Below are positions 35,777 to 45,435 of a stretch of DNA of 64,000 nucleotides, one piece after another. A program made the position numbers and the translations under genes. The stretch's first letter is position 1; every line of letters starts with the position of its first letter. This stretch comes from Hyperoodon ampullatus (Eukaryota > Chordata > Mammalia > Artiodactyla > Ziphiidae): positions 31,376,425 through 31,440,424 of the forward strand of contig OX457061.1 of NCBI GenBank assembly GCA_949752795.1, in the 5' to 3' direction. The notes under the pieces are model-generated. The model had not been told where the DNA came from. It saw only the letters and a list, made by a program, of their open reading frames with translations, and made no database searches.

Positions 35777-36633
35777 TGGAAGAGTTTCAGAAGGATAGGT
35801 GGTAACTCTTCTCTGTTTGATAGAATTTGCCTGTGAGGCCATCTGGTTCTGGACTTTTGTTTGTTGGAAGTTTTTAAATCACAGTTTCAATTTCAGTACT
35901 TGCGATCAGTTTGTTCATATTTTCTATTTCTTCCTGGATCATTCTTGGAAGGTTGTACTTTTCTAAGTATTTGTCCATTTCTTCTAGGTTGTACATTCTA
36001 TTGACATATAGTTGCTTGTAGTAGTCTCTTAGGATGCTTTGTATTTCTGTGGTGTCTGTTGTAACTTCTCCTTTTTCATTTCTAGTTTTATTGATTTGAG
36101 CCCTCTCCCTTTTTTTCCTGATGAGTCTAGCTAAAGGTTTATCAATTTTCTTTATCTTTTCAATGAACTAGCTTTTAATTTCATTGATCTTTTCTGTTGT
36201 TTTCTTTGTCTCTATTTCATTTATTTCTGCTCTGATCTTTATGATTTCTTTCCTTCTACTAACTTTGGGTTTTGTTTGTTCTTCTTTCTCTAGTTGCTTT
36301 CGTTGTAAGGTTAGGTTTTTATTTGAGATTTTTCTTGTTTCCTGAAGTAAGTGTTCACTTTTCTTCAATCTTTTTTCTTTTTGTTCCTCTGGTTTAATAA
36401 TTTCATTGTCCTATCTTCAGTTTTGCTGATTATGTCTTCTGCCTGCTCAAATTTGTATTTGACCCTCTCTAGTAAATTTAAAATTTCATTTATTGTACTT
36501 TTCTGCTCCAGTATTTCTTTTCTGTTTTTTAGGTTTTCCGTCTCTTTATTGATATTTCCATTTTTTTCACACATTGTTGTCTTGGCTTTCTCCACATCTT
36601 CTTTTAGTTTTTTGAGCATCTTTAAGACTGTTG

Positions 36634-36824
36634 GGGCCTCCCTGGTGGCGCAGTGGTTGAGAGTCCGCCTGCCGATGCAGGGGATACGGGTTCGTGCCCC
36701 GGTCTGGGAGGATCCCATATGCCGCGGAGCGGCTGGGCCCGTGAGCCATGGCTGCTGAGCCTGCGCATCCGGAGCCTGTGCTCCGCAACGGGAGAGGCCA
36801 CAACAGTGAGAGGCCCGCGTACCA

Positions 36825-36862
<38 letters not shown>
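36634..36862 (+). mobile_element. CHR-family SINE (short type), plus strand
   Basis: Head GGGCCTCCCTGGTGGCGCAG and a pure A tail of about 38 bases. TSD AAGACTGTTG lies at 36624-36633 and 36863-36872. It is inserted in the ORF1 part of the ancient L1. Confidence 0.95.
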
Positions 36863-36866
<4 letters not shown>

Positions 36867-37426
36867 CTGTTGTTTTAAAGTCTTTATCTAGTAGATCTGC
36901 CACCAGGTCTTTTTCAGGGACAATTTCTGTTTATTTATTTTTTCCTTTGAATGAGTCATACTTTTCTTTTTCTTTTGTGAATTTTGTTGACAGCTGGTCA
37001 TTTGAATCTAATAATGTTGTAAATGCAAATCAGGTTCTCCCCCTTCCCTAGGGTTTGCTGGTTTATAGAAAAATGTTTTTATTACTTTGTTTTGTCTTCT
37101 GTTTGTTGCAGATTATTTTTGTGTCAAGGATTAGCCTGAGGAATAAATGTAATGTCTTCTAATGTCTATTTTCAGCCTGTGCCCTTTCCTGGGCATGCAC
37201 AGTCACTTTCTCATTTCCTCCACAGATGCAATTGTTTTCGAATGTCCTAGAAAACAGGGCATTGGACCTTCATATCCCCTAGAAGTCATTTAATCCATAG
37301 GGGGAGGGACTTCCAACAATGGGGAGTGGTGCAACAAAAATGGCTCCCTACCTCTTTGTCTGCACCTTTGTGATCAAAAGCATCAATCAGAAATCAAAGC
37401 ACATATCCCTGATAATTGGAGGACAG

Positions 37427-37428
<2 letters not shown>

Positions 37429-37468
<40 letters not shown>

Positions 37469-37496
37469 CCTCTCTCTTTTTTTTTTTTTTTTTTTT
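37429..37496 (+). repeat. (CT)n microsatellite followed by poly-T
   Basis: About 25 CT units (37429-37479) and then an 18-base T run to 37496. Confidence 0.95.
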
Positions 37497-37614
37497 GGCC
37501 AACCCTGGCTCCTGCAAGTTATGTGCAGGTTGTTCCTGCAGTACATGCACAGCTGCTTGCCAGAGGGCTAGGGGTGGGGGAATGGGTAGCTGCTACTGTG
37601 CTAAGAGCTGAAAC

Positions 37615-39555
37615 TGACCAAAATTAACCATAAAAAGAAACTATCTGTGAATTATTGGAGTCCCAAAAGAAGAAGAAAGGTAGAAGAGGGAAGAAAGTTT
37701 ATTTAAGGAGATAATGGATGAGAATGTCCCAAATCTGGGGAGAAATATGGATATTCAAGTTCATGAAGCTCATAGGTCATCAAATGATCTCAAATTAAAA
37801 GTGATTATTCTCCAAGACACATTATAATAAAACTGTCAAAAATTAAAGACAAAAAGAGAATCTTAAAAGCAGCAAGAGGGAAGAAAGTTGTAACTTACAA
37901 GGGAACTCCCATAAGCCTGCCAGCAGAATTCTCAGCAGAAACCTTGCAGGCTAGGAGAGAGTAGAATGATATATTCAAAGTGAGATATATACAACTGAAA
38001 GAAAAAACTTCCAACCAATAATGTCTAACTGGCAAAGCTGTCTTTCACAAATCAAGGAGATATAAACATTTTCCCAGACAAACAAAAGCTGGATGGAGTT
38101 GATCACCCCTAGACCTGCCTTGTAGGAAAAGCTGAAAGAAGTTATTCAAGCTGAAATGAAAAGATGCTAATGAATAACATGAAAACATGAAAGGATGTTA
38201 ATTAGTAGCATGAAAATATACAGGAAAAGGTAAGTATATAGTAAAGTCTATAGTCTATATATATAATATATATATATATATAATATACTCTAATACTATA
38301 ATATAGTGGTGTGCTAACCACTTAACTCTAGTATAAATGTTAAAGGGCAAAAGTATTAAAAATAATTGTAGCTATAATAATTTATGAATACACAATATAA
38401 AAAGGGATAAATTGTGGTATCAGAAACATAAAAGGGGGAAAGTAAAAGGGTGGAGTTTTTGTATGTGATTGAAGATAAGTCATTATCAGTGTAAAATAGA
38501 CTGCTATATCTATAAAATGTTTTATGTGAACCTCATGGTAACCATAAAACAGAAACCTACAGTAGATACACAAAAGGTAAAGAGAAGAGAAAGCATATCA
38601 AAATGAAAAATCATCAGTTCACAAAGGAAGGTAGTAAGAGAAAAGGAAGGGAATAAGGGAACTACAAAACAGCCAGAAAACAAGAAGATGTCATTAGTAA
38701 GTCCTCACTTTATTAGTAAGTCATCAAAATTACTCTACTTGTAAATAGATTAAATTATCCAATGGAAAGTCATAGAGTGGCTAGGTGGATAAGAAAACAA
38801 GACCCATCTATATCTGCCTACAAGAGATTCACTTAAACTTTAAGGATACACATATGCTGAAAGTGAAGAGATGGGAAAAGATATTTCATGTAAGTGGAAA
38901 CCAAGAGAGCAGAGGTAACTATACTTATATCAGACAAAATAGACTTTAAGCTTTAAGTCAAAAACAGCAACAAGAGACAAAGAAGGTCATTAACTAATGA
39001 TAAAGGGGTCACTTCATTAAGAGGATATAGCAGTTGTAAATATATATGCACCCAACATCAGAGCACCAAGATATATGAAGCAAATACTAACGGATCTGAA
39101 CGGAGTAAGAAACACTACAATAATAGTAGGAACTTCAGTCCTGTACTTTCAACAATGCATAGATCATCCAGACAGAAAATAAATAAGAAAACAGTGGATT
39201 TGGACAACATTATAGACAAAATGGGCCTAACAGATGTATACAGAATATTCCATCTAACAGCAGCAGACCATCCTTCTCAAAAGCATCAAAAGCATATGGA
39301 ACATTCACCATCATAGATCATATGTTAGGCCACAAAACAAGTCTCAACAAGTTTAAGAAGATACAAAACATTGCTGAAAGAAATTAAAGGAGACCCAAAT
39401 AAATGGAAAGATATCATGCATTAGAAGACTTAATATTAAGATGGCAGTATGTCCCAAAGCAATCTACAAATTCAATGCAGTCCCTATAGAAGTTCCAATA
39501 ACCTTTTTATGCAAAATATGGAAATGCTGGCCCTAAATTCATATGGAGGTTATGA
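37615..39555 (+). mobile_element. Ancient L1, plus strand, internally deleted and 3'-truncated
   Basis: ORF1 (about 37640-38160), spacer (to about 38700), the ORF2 endonuclease part (38740-39365), then a jump to late reverse-transcriptase sequence ('aatctacaaattcaatgcagtcc' near 39465). It ends at about 39555 without a 3'UTR. Head-to-head with the minus-strand L1 that ends near 37480. Confidence 0.8.
38250..38312 (+). repeat. (TA)n-rich tract
   Basis: Alternating TA blocks within the old L1 spacer. Confidence 0.85.
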
Positions 39556-39559
39556 GCTC

Positions 39560-40020
39560 AACAACATGGACTTCTCACCAAGGCCAACTTAGCTATACTG
39601 ATGCTGAGTGCCCAATCTGCCAGCAGTAGAGAGCGATACTGAGCCTCCAGTATGGCACTGGTTTGATTACACTGGACTGCTTCCATCTTGGAAGGGGCAG
39701 CACTTTGTTCTTATTGGAATAGACACTTTGGACATAGATTTGATTTCCCTGAATGCAATGCTTCTGCTAAAACTGTCATCCTTGGGTTTACAGAATGCCT
39801 TATATACCATCATAGTATTCCACATAGCATTTCTTCTGATAAAGGAACTCCCTTCACAGCAAATAAAGTGCAACAGTTGGCCCATGCTCATGATAATTCA
39901 CTGGTCTTACTATGTTCCCCAAGCTTCTCTCTTGTGTCTCATCTCTGCCCTCTGCTGGTTCAAGGGCTCAAGTTCTAAGCCTCGTTTAAGCATTGCAAGA
40001 AAAGCACATATCAGATAGGG
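39560..40020 (+). pseudogene. Decayed endogenous-retrovirus integrase fragment (ERVL-like, tentative)
   Basis: Remnant of a retroviral pol integrase, the enzyme that inserted proviral DNA. A zinc-finger half-motif (Cys-x-x-Cys) is encoded at 39609-39620, followed by a stop at 39627. The core starts near 39674, with an Asp in a DYTG context as the probable first catalytic residue. A second Asp lies in an SSDKGTPFTA context near 39834-39863. The reading frame changes at least twice (around 39740 and 39890). The third catalytic acid and the C-terminal domain are not recognisable. No LTR, gag or env is visible. Class III (ERVL) is my best guess from general likeness. The copy is ancient and inert. 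Confidence 0.7.
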
Positions 40021-40728
40021 ACCCAGAACACCCCTAACATTGTTTATAAACTGGGTTAACAGAAGTTCCACCTGGTTTCAGAAGTTCTTAATTACCCCAA
40101 AGAAGGTATTTCCACATCTACTATCACAAGAACGAATGAAAAAAAAATCTACTCTAGAAAAGCAAGGAAAGTGAGTAATATATTGATTGGCATTCTTTTG
40201 GATCCTGTCATCTCTTCACAGAGTGACACTGAAGTTATAGGCTTACATTCCCTCACTGAGGGATGCCATTCAAGCCACCCTTGGATGAGCAGACTGAGAG
40301 AAACAGGCTCAGGGCTGTGCATGTGTACACTCCCGCATCTCCTTGCCATAAATCCAGCTTTTTCCATCCCTGAGTTCATAGAGTGCTGTGCTTATTTAGA
40401 TGGAATTGGCAGATAAGAAGCTGGGATCTCAGCCATGCAGGGTGAGAGAAACCAGCAAGCTAAGACTGAGTACAGGGCCAAGGAAGTTAACTCATCAATG
40501 AGGAGGGTCCTCGTGGATGATTCTCTAAAGGGTGTTGTGGATTGGGGCTTGCTCCACTTGTATTAGTTGGATAGGCCAACTGTAGTAACCAAAGTCTCCA
40601 TAATGTATCATGGTTCAAATACATTCAAGTTTATTTTCACTCACAGAAGAGTTCAAGACATTTCAAGTTGGTGGGGAACTATGCCCTGCACAGGCATTCA
40701 GGGAGCCAGGCTGAAAGGCTTGGCAATT
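40021..40728. other. Unassigned DNA downstream of the ERV fragment
   Basis: 40150-40400 could be further decayed pol-derived sequence, and 40570-40720 resembles an old mammalian repeat. Neither can be named with confidence. The overlapping frames 40171-40416 (plus) and 40149-40379 (minus) are shadows of each other. Confidence 0.35.
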
Positions 40729-40832
40729 AAAAAAATTGAAGTATAGTTGATTTACAATATTGTGTTAGTTTCAGGTGTACAGCAAAGTGATTCAGTTATT
40801 TTTTTCAGATTATATTCCATTATAGGTTATTT
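40729..40832 (-). mobile_element. L1 3'UTR piece fused to U6 (chimeric retrogene 3' part)
   Basis: Antisense L1 3' end: 'attgaagtatagttgattta', then 'caggtgtacagcaaagtgat', then 'ttccattataggtta'. It runs directly into U6 sequence of the same orientation, with no spacer. Confidence 0.85.
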
Positions 40833-40938
40833 AAAAATGGAATGCTTCATGAATTTGCGTGGCATCTTTGTGCAGGGGTCCATGCTAATCTTCTCTGTAT
40901 TGGTCCAATTTTAGTATATGTGCTGCTGAAGTGAACAC
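40833..40938 (-). pseudogene. RNU6: U6 snRNA retropseudogene (5' part of U6/L1 chimera)
   Basis: On the minus strand it runs from the U6 5' end (GTGTTCACTTCAGCAGCACA, 40938 leftwards) through the region that includes 'AGAGAAGATTAGCATGGACC' to the 3' end at about 40833, essentially the full 106-nt U6. Several substitutions from the spliceosomal U6 sequence are present, for example in the CGCTTCGGCAGC start. No Pol III promoter elements (PSE, TATA) were seen at its 5' side, where a SINE now sits. It is followed in the same orientation by L1 3'UTR, so it arose by L1-mediated retroposition rather than as a gene. Confidence 0.92.
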
Positions 40939-40947
40939 GACTTTGCC

Positions 40948-41287
40948 TTTTTTTAAAATTAATTTATTTTATTTTATTATTTATTTTTAGCCACATTGGG
41001 TCTTCGTTGCTGCACGTGGGTGTTCTCCAGTTGCAGCGAGCGGGGGCTACTCTTCGTTGTGGTGCGCGGGCTTCTCATTGTGGAGGCTTCTCTTGTTGTG
41101 GAACATGGGCTCTAGGCGTGTGGGCTCAGTAGTTGTGGCTCACAGGCTCTAGAGCGCAGGCTCAGTAGTTGTGGTGCACAGGCTTAGTTGCTCTGCGGCA
41201 TGTGGGATCTTCCTGGACCAGGGCTCGAACCCGTGTCCCCTGTGTTGGCAGGTGGATTCTTAACCACTGTGCCACCAGGGAAGCCCC
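40948..41287 (-). mobile_element. CHR-family SINE (long type)
   Basis: Long-type body with the head at the right ('gccaccagggaagcccc'). TSD ACTTTGCC lies at 40940-40947 and 41288-41295. It inserted next to the U6 5' end. Confidence 0.92.
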
Positions 41288-41295
41288 ACTTTGCC

Positions 41296-42719
41296 ATTTT
41301 TAATAAACGACTTTCAAGGTTGCCCTGGAAGGGGAAAGAGGCACATACGAGGTTTTTATGGGCTAAACTTGGAATACCATTTCTTACTTCCCTTTGGTAA
41401 AACTAAATCATATAGTCACATCTAACTGCAAGAGAGACTGGGCTCTGAGCCCAAGAAGAGGAAATAAATTTGGTGAGGACTAGCAATGTTGGACACAGCA
41501 TCTATATCCAAGGGACAGTGTTCTGGTGTCTGGAGCAGGGCAGCAGGGGCTAAAGCCAAGATTTTGCTGGAATTTAGACAGGAGCTAGCATGCTGTTCGC
41601 ACTGTTCTGCCCAGTTTGAAGTAAGATGTTAGCCAGCTGCAGGTGTGGAGATGGTTTTGGTGTTGGGACGGTTATGCATGTGAGTGTCCAGGCACTGGAA
41701 AAAAGGGGCTCCAGGAATCAAGTAGGGTGAGATTCCCAGACCTGAACCGCAAGAACTGAGATTCAAGTCCAGGCTCTAGTGGTGATATTAAAATCCAGTA
41801 ATATGGACAGAGATTTGGGAGAAGGCTTACGTGTGAGGGCTTACCTTGCAGATTCTTTGCCTATGACAGCAAAACTTAATTCCAGGTACCCCCTGCTATT
41901 GGGCTTTGGACTGTTTGGGTCAGGCTTGGTTCTCGGATAGCTTGAGGAGAGTCCTCCTCCTGATTTTCTTTAGCACCATCTTTTCCAGAAGGGCACTCAC
42001 ATATGCCCTTCAAAGAGCTTCATATCCTCAGAAGAAAGGTGTCCTGGTACATGTGGCTTCCTCAAGCAGCCATACTCTTACTCCCCAGCTTTTAGGAATT
42101 TACATTAAAATAACCCTGGGACACAGGTCATAAATTTTTGATGTCCTGTGGTCTCACAGGACACATTCTGTCTCACAGTTTAGGCATGTAACCTAGGGGC
42201 TAAATAACTACTAGATACTAAATGATTGTATATAGAGAGCTGGAACATGAATTACTTGCTTTGTTTGCTTTCCTCTTTGGAGGTGGGCAGAAAATCTTAA
42301 CATTTGCTCAGGGCTTTCTGAACATTGTCTTTTAAGGATGATACTGCATGTACTGTCTAGAGATGTTGTTGGAACAGATGTTGTGAGAGGCTCTTACACT
42401 CTAATATGCTGAGAATACCCACGTATCCCCCAGGCATCATCACAGAAAATCCTCAAACACATTCATAGCACTACAGGGCGTTGCCTTCCACTTGACCCTT
42501 CTGTTCTCTTGATTGTTCAATGCACAAGGGTTATTAAGAAGCTGAAAGATGATTATTACACTCCATCGTGGTTGCCAGCTATGTGCTGGCAGATTTTTGA
42601 AAACAGATTCAGGAAACCACTGTAGACTAATGACATAATAGGATGTGGAAAATTCTGGTCTTGTTCTATGAAATAGCTGGCCTACAAAATATGGGATGGT
42701 AAAGGATGCTGTATACTAT
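41296..42719. other. Unassigned single-copy-like DNA
   Basis: About 1.4 kb with no supported gene or repeat. The 75-codon frame at 41906-42133 has no recognised features. Confidence 0.45.
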
Positions 42720-42940
42720 AGTATTTGAGCGTAGATTCTAGTAAATCTGCCATTTAATGGCAACTTGACCTTGGGCTAATTTAAACTACTTCTGTGCCTA
42801 AGTATCCTCACTTGAGAAATGAGAATTCTAATGGTACTGACTTCCATAGAGTTATTGATTGGACTAAGTAAATGAGACAGTGTATGGAAAAATGCTTAGC
42901 ATGATGCCTGGCATATAGTTGGCCTTCAAAAATTATGTTA
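42720..42940 (+). mobile_element. MIR SINE
   Basis: MIR order is visible: 'ggcaacttgaccttgggcta', 'tgtgcctaagtatcctcact', 'gagaaatgagaattctaatg', and end 'gcatgatgcctggcatatag'. Confidence 0.85.
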
Positions 42941-43184
42941 CTTCAAAACATATATTATAGGCTAAGGTTTTTTAAAAACCTGTCATCTGAGTAAGAAAAA
43001 AATGGGAGATAAATCAGCCACCAAATACAAACACTTGCTTTTAATGGTTAGAACTGAATCCTTGAAATTCTCCTGGTAAAAGGGAACATTTTTGATCATC
43101 TCCACCTGTATCAGTCCTTTTAGTTACCCACTCAGAGAAAATCTCAGATCAAGTGGGGAAAACAGCCCAAACAAAAGTCTAGAG

Positions 43185-43368
43185 CACAGGTTTTCGTGGT
43201 GTGAGCTCCAGGTCAGTCACATCAGCGTCACAGGAAATTTGCTAGAAATACAAATTCTTGGGCTGGGAACCCCAGACCTACTAACTCTGAAGCTCTGGGG
43301 CGGGGCCCAGAAATCTGTGTTTTAACCAGCCCTCTAGGGGATTTGTAAGCTCAGGTTTGTGGACCCGG
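43185..43368 (+). mobile_element. MER5-type hAT DNA transposon fragment
   Basis: The central 'aagctctggggcggggccca' and the flanking 'gaaatacaaattcttgggct' fit MER5A/B (non-autonomous hAT-Charlie). The termini are worn. Confidence 0.75.
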
Positions 43369-43489
43369 GCGTAGAGCCGGCAGGGATAAATTTGTTGATA
43401 AAATGCGGCTGGCAGTGCTTGCAGAGAACTTACCAGAGTTAATGAGCCCAGACCTGCATTTGCAGCTGCCTTCTGTGGTCACTGCCTTA

Positions 43490-44310
43490 GCCCTTCACCC
43501 CCTGCCCTGCCTCCTCCTGTGGCATCCTGGTTAATAGTCCCATCATCCACCCAGTTGCCCACTCTTCTCGATTCTTTTACTCTCACTTTTCATCCAAGCA
43601 GGCACTAGGAACCTGTTGAGTCCCCTTCCTGAATGCTTATATCTGTCCGCTCCTCTCTCCCACCACCTCTTTTTGGGTTTAGGATGATAGTGCCATATTT
43701 TTGTTTCTGACCTTTGCTCTTTAGTTTCCCCACTCTCCTCTCCACACTGCCACAGTGTGACTTTACTAAAAAACGGATGGACCGGTTGTTCCAAGGTTTC
43801 AAAATCTTCAAACACTGCAGACACATCCTTACCATGATATTCCAGGCTCTTCACAGTCTGACCAGAGACTACGTTTCCAGCCTCCTCCACTTCCTAGCCC
43901 TCCGGTACCATCTACTTTTACCACTCTGCCTTCTATTCTGTCGATTCCAAGTTCTTTCCTACCCCCTTGCTCTGCATATGTATTTGTCCCCTGCTTTGCA
44001 TGTTCTTCTTCCTTATCTGCTTATTGAGCTTCTATTCAACAGCTCAGTTCCCACATTGCCAACCCTGGAAATCATCCTTGACTCTTCTAAGGAGATCTGG
44101 AATCTTTCTTTTCGGTTCTCCAGCTATACTCCATTTTAAAAGCCATTTACCACTCATACTGATGCTTTTCCTACTAGACTGTGAGCTTCCTCAGGGCCAG
44201 AGAATTTATTGTCTTATTCATCTTTGCACTCCAGCACTCCGCACCATGCTTAGCACTTATTAAGTAGCTGCTTAATAAATGTTTGCCAAAGGAATGGAGG
44301 AATGAGAGTA
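43490..44310 (+). mobile_element. L2 LINE 3' region
   Basis: Pieces of L2 appear in order: 'ccacactgccacagtgtgac', 'ccaggctcttcacagtctga', 'agactgtgagcttcctcagg', and the tail 'gcttaataaatgtttgcc'. It covers the end of the L2 ORF and the 3'UTR. The frame 43714-44139 is a chance product of this region. Confidence 0.82.
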
Positions 44311-44884
44311 AGTGTGTCGTTTTAAGAGGATTTTCCTTTTAAGGAACAAAACCTCAGCTGCCCAGTCATAGACTACTGCCTTTGAGAGAGTATTTAAGTT
44401 CTGGATCACTGCAGCCGTGGAAGAGGAATACGCCTCTTGGGGGAAGCCATGGGGGAGTTTGGGCAGGTGAAATGTAATTATCCAAGTTGGCCCTGGGCCA
44501 AGGCTTCTCAACACTGCAGCGAGGCCAGGGCGAAACACAAATGGGTACGACCTTCATCTCACATCCCTTCTGAAAAGCTGCTCCCCCGGCAGCCCCGAGC
44601 TCCCTAACAGCTTGCCGGGGCCTGGGGTCAGATTCACTCACAGGAAAGGGGCAGCCGAGCCCCATGACCCCGCTGAACTGGCTGCTTGGCTCTCCGCTGC
44701 CTTTGGTCTAAGCACAGAGCCTGGTGTGGAAACGGAAGCTGGCCTGTGATCTCCCGTTCATTCCTTTCCGCCGCACTGCTGCATTCCTTCCAGCTTAAGT
44801 TAGAACATGCACTTGGCTTTGAGGACACAAGACCCCGGCACATAACAATAAATTGACCTCAGGCTACTGGCAGCTGACTTCCTC

Positions 44885-44886
<2 letters not shown>
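44311..44886. other. Unassigned DNA, moderately GC-rich
   Basis: No gene seen. Overlapping minus frames (44272-44843) lack motifs. Confidence 0.4.

Positions 44887-44915
<29 letters not shown>
44887..44915 (+). repeat. (TG)n microsatellite
   Basis: About 14 TG units directly before a SINE target site. Confidence 0.95.
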
Positions 44916-44917
<2 letters not shown>

Positions 44918-44920
44918 ATG

Positions 44921-45129
44921 TTTTTTTTTTTTTTTTTGCGGTACGCGGGCCTCTCACTGTTGTGGCCTCTCCCGTTGCGGAGCACAGGCTCCGGACGCAC
45001 AGGCTCAGCGGCCATGGCTCACGGGCCCAGCCGCTCCGCGGCATGTGGGATCTTCCCAGACCAGGGCACGAACCCGTGTCCCCTGCATCGGCAGGCGGAC
45101 TCTCAACCACTGCGCCACCAGGGAAGCCC
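44921..45129 (-). mobile_element. CHR-family SINE (short type)
   Basis: Clean short-type body with a T-run tail at 44921-44937. TSD TGTGTTTATGTTT lies at 44911-44923 (overlapping the tail) and 45130-45142. Confidence 0.95.
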
Positions 45130-45370
45130 TGTGTTTATGTTTATTTCTAAAAACAAATTCCCCTACCCAAATCACCAGGCAACACGTGCACAAATGCACA
45201 GAATTGAAAAGCCTTTTTGCAGATGACCTTAAATCCTTTATGGAAGAAAGTGCAGGTTAAACAGAAAGTGGCCAAGCCGGGATTTAAACTCAGGAAATCT
45301 GACTCCATGGTCTGAGCTCTGAGACCCCCACAGCTTTGTGGCAGGTGGGCCTCTCAGAAGATCTACCTGG

Positions 45371-45423
45371 TACACCTGAAACTAATGTAATATTGTAAAT
45401 CAACTATACCTCACTTAAGAAAA
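45371..45423 (+). mobile_element. 53-bp L1 3' end insertion with perfect 12-bp TSD
   Basis: Only the last part of the L1 3'UTR ('tacacctgaaactaatgtaa' to 'caactatacctcacttaag') plus a short A tail. AGATCTACCTGG flanks it at 45359-45370 and 45424-45435. Confidence 0.9.
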
Positions 45424-45435
45424 AGATCTACCTGG

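Larger units (their letters stand above)
32625..36352 (-). mobile_element. 5'-truncated L1 (~3.4 kb without SINE), flanked by ~125-bp direct repeats
   Basis: T-rich tail near 32625-32645, antisense 3'UTR to about 33090, then ORF2 back to its N-terminal third, where it is truncated at about 36352. The flanks 32475-32599 and 36357-36481 are equal-length direct repeats of the host ORF1 with about 11 differences by eye. It carries a SINE (35437-35776) and a 143-bp tandem duplication (33774-34040). Confidence 0.85.
33090..36352 (-). pseudogene. L1 ORF2 remnant (linker to C-terminus)
   Basis: Antisense. The right end encodes linker residues ([19 protein letters not shown], frame 36168-36368). The reverse transcriptase follows, with [20 protein letters not shown] in 35008-35310 and [20 protein letters not shown] in 34809-35054. 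The C-terminal region ends at about 33090 with WYIYTIQWNIT. Frameshifts, a SINE and a duplicated block break it. The catalytic YADD-type box region near 34800 is present at sequence level but out of continuous frame. Confidence 0.82.
24268..37480 (-). mobile_element. Ancient near-full-length L1 (L1M-type) split by six later insertion sites
   Basis: One minus-strand element. 3'UTR at about 24268-24900. ORF2 at about 24900-28450 (3' to 5'). Inter-ORF spacer and ORF1 C-terminus at 29160-29887. ORF1 at 32045-32600 and 36357-36623. 5' region at 36873 to about 37480. The junctions read through cleanly when the insertions are removed: for example '...tttaatttctccctcac' (29887) joins 'ttttgaaggacagttttgctgg' (32045). 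The insertions are an older SINE (25789-26025), a Tigger-like element with a CHR SINE, a triple retroposon stack, a 3.7-kb L1 and a CHR SINE. Summed without them the element is about 6.5 kb, normal for L1. Confidence 0.85.

Noticed and set aside
40833..40938. Functional U6 snRNA gene
   Set aside because: Substitutions in conserved positions, no PSE/TATA upstream, and direct fusion to L1 3'UTR.
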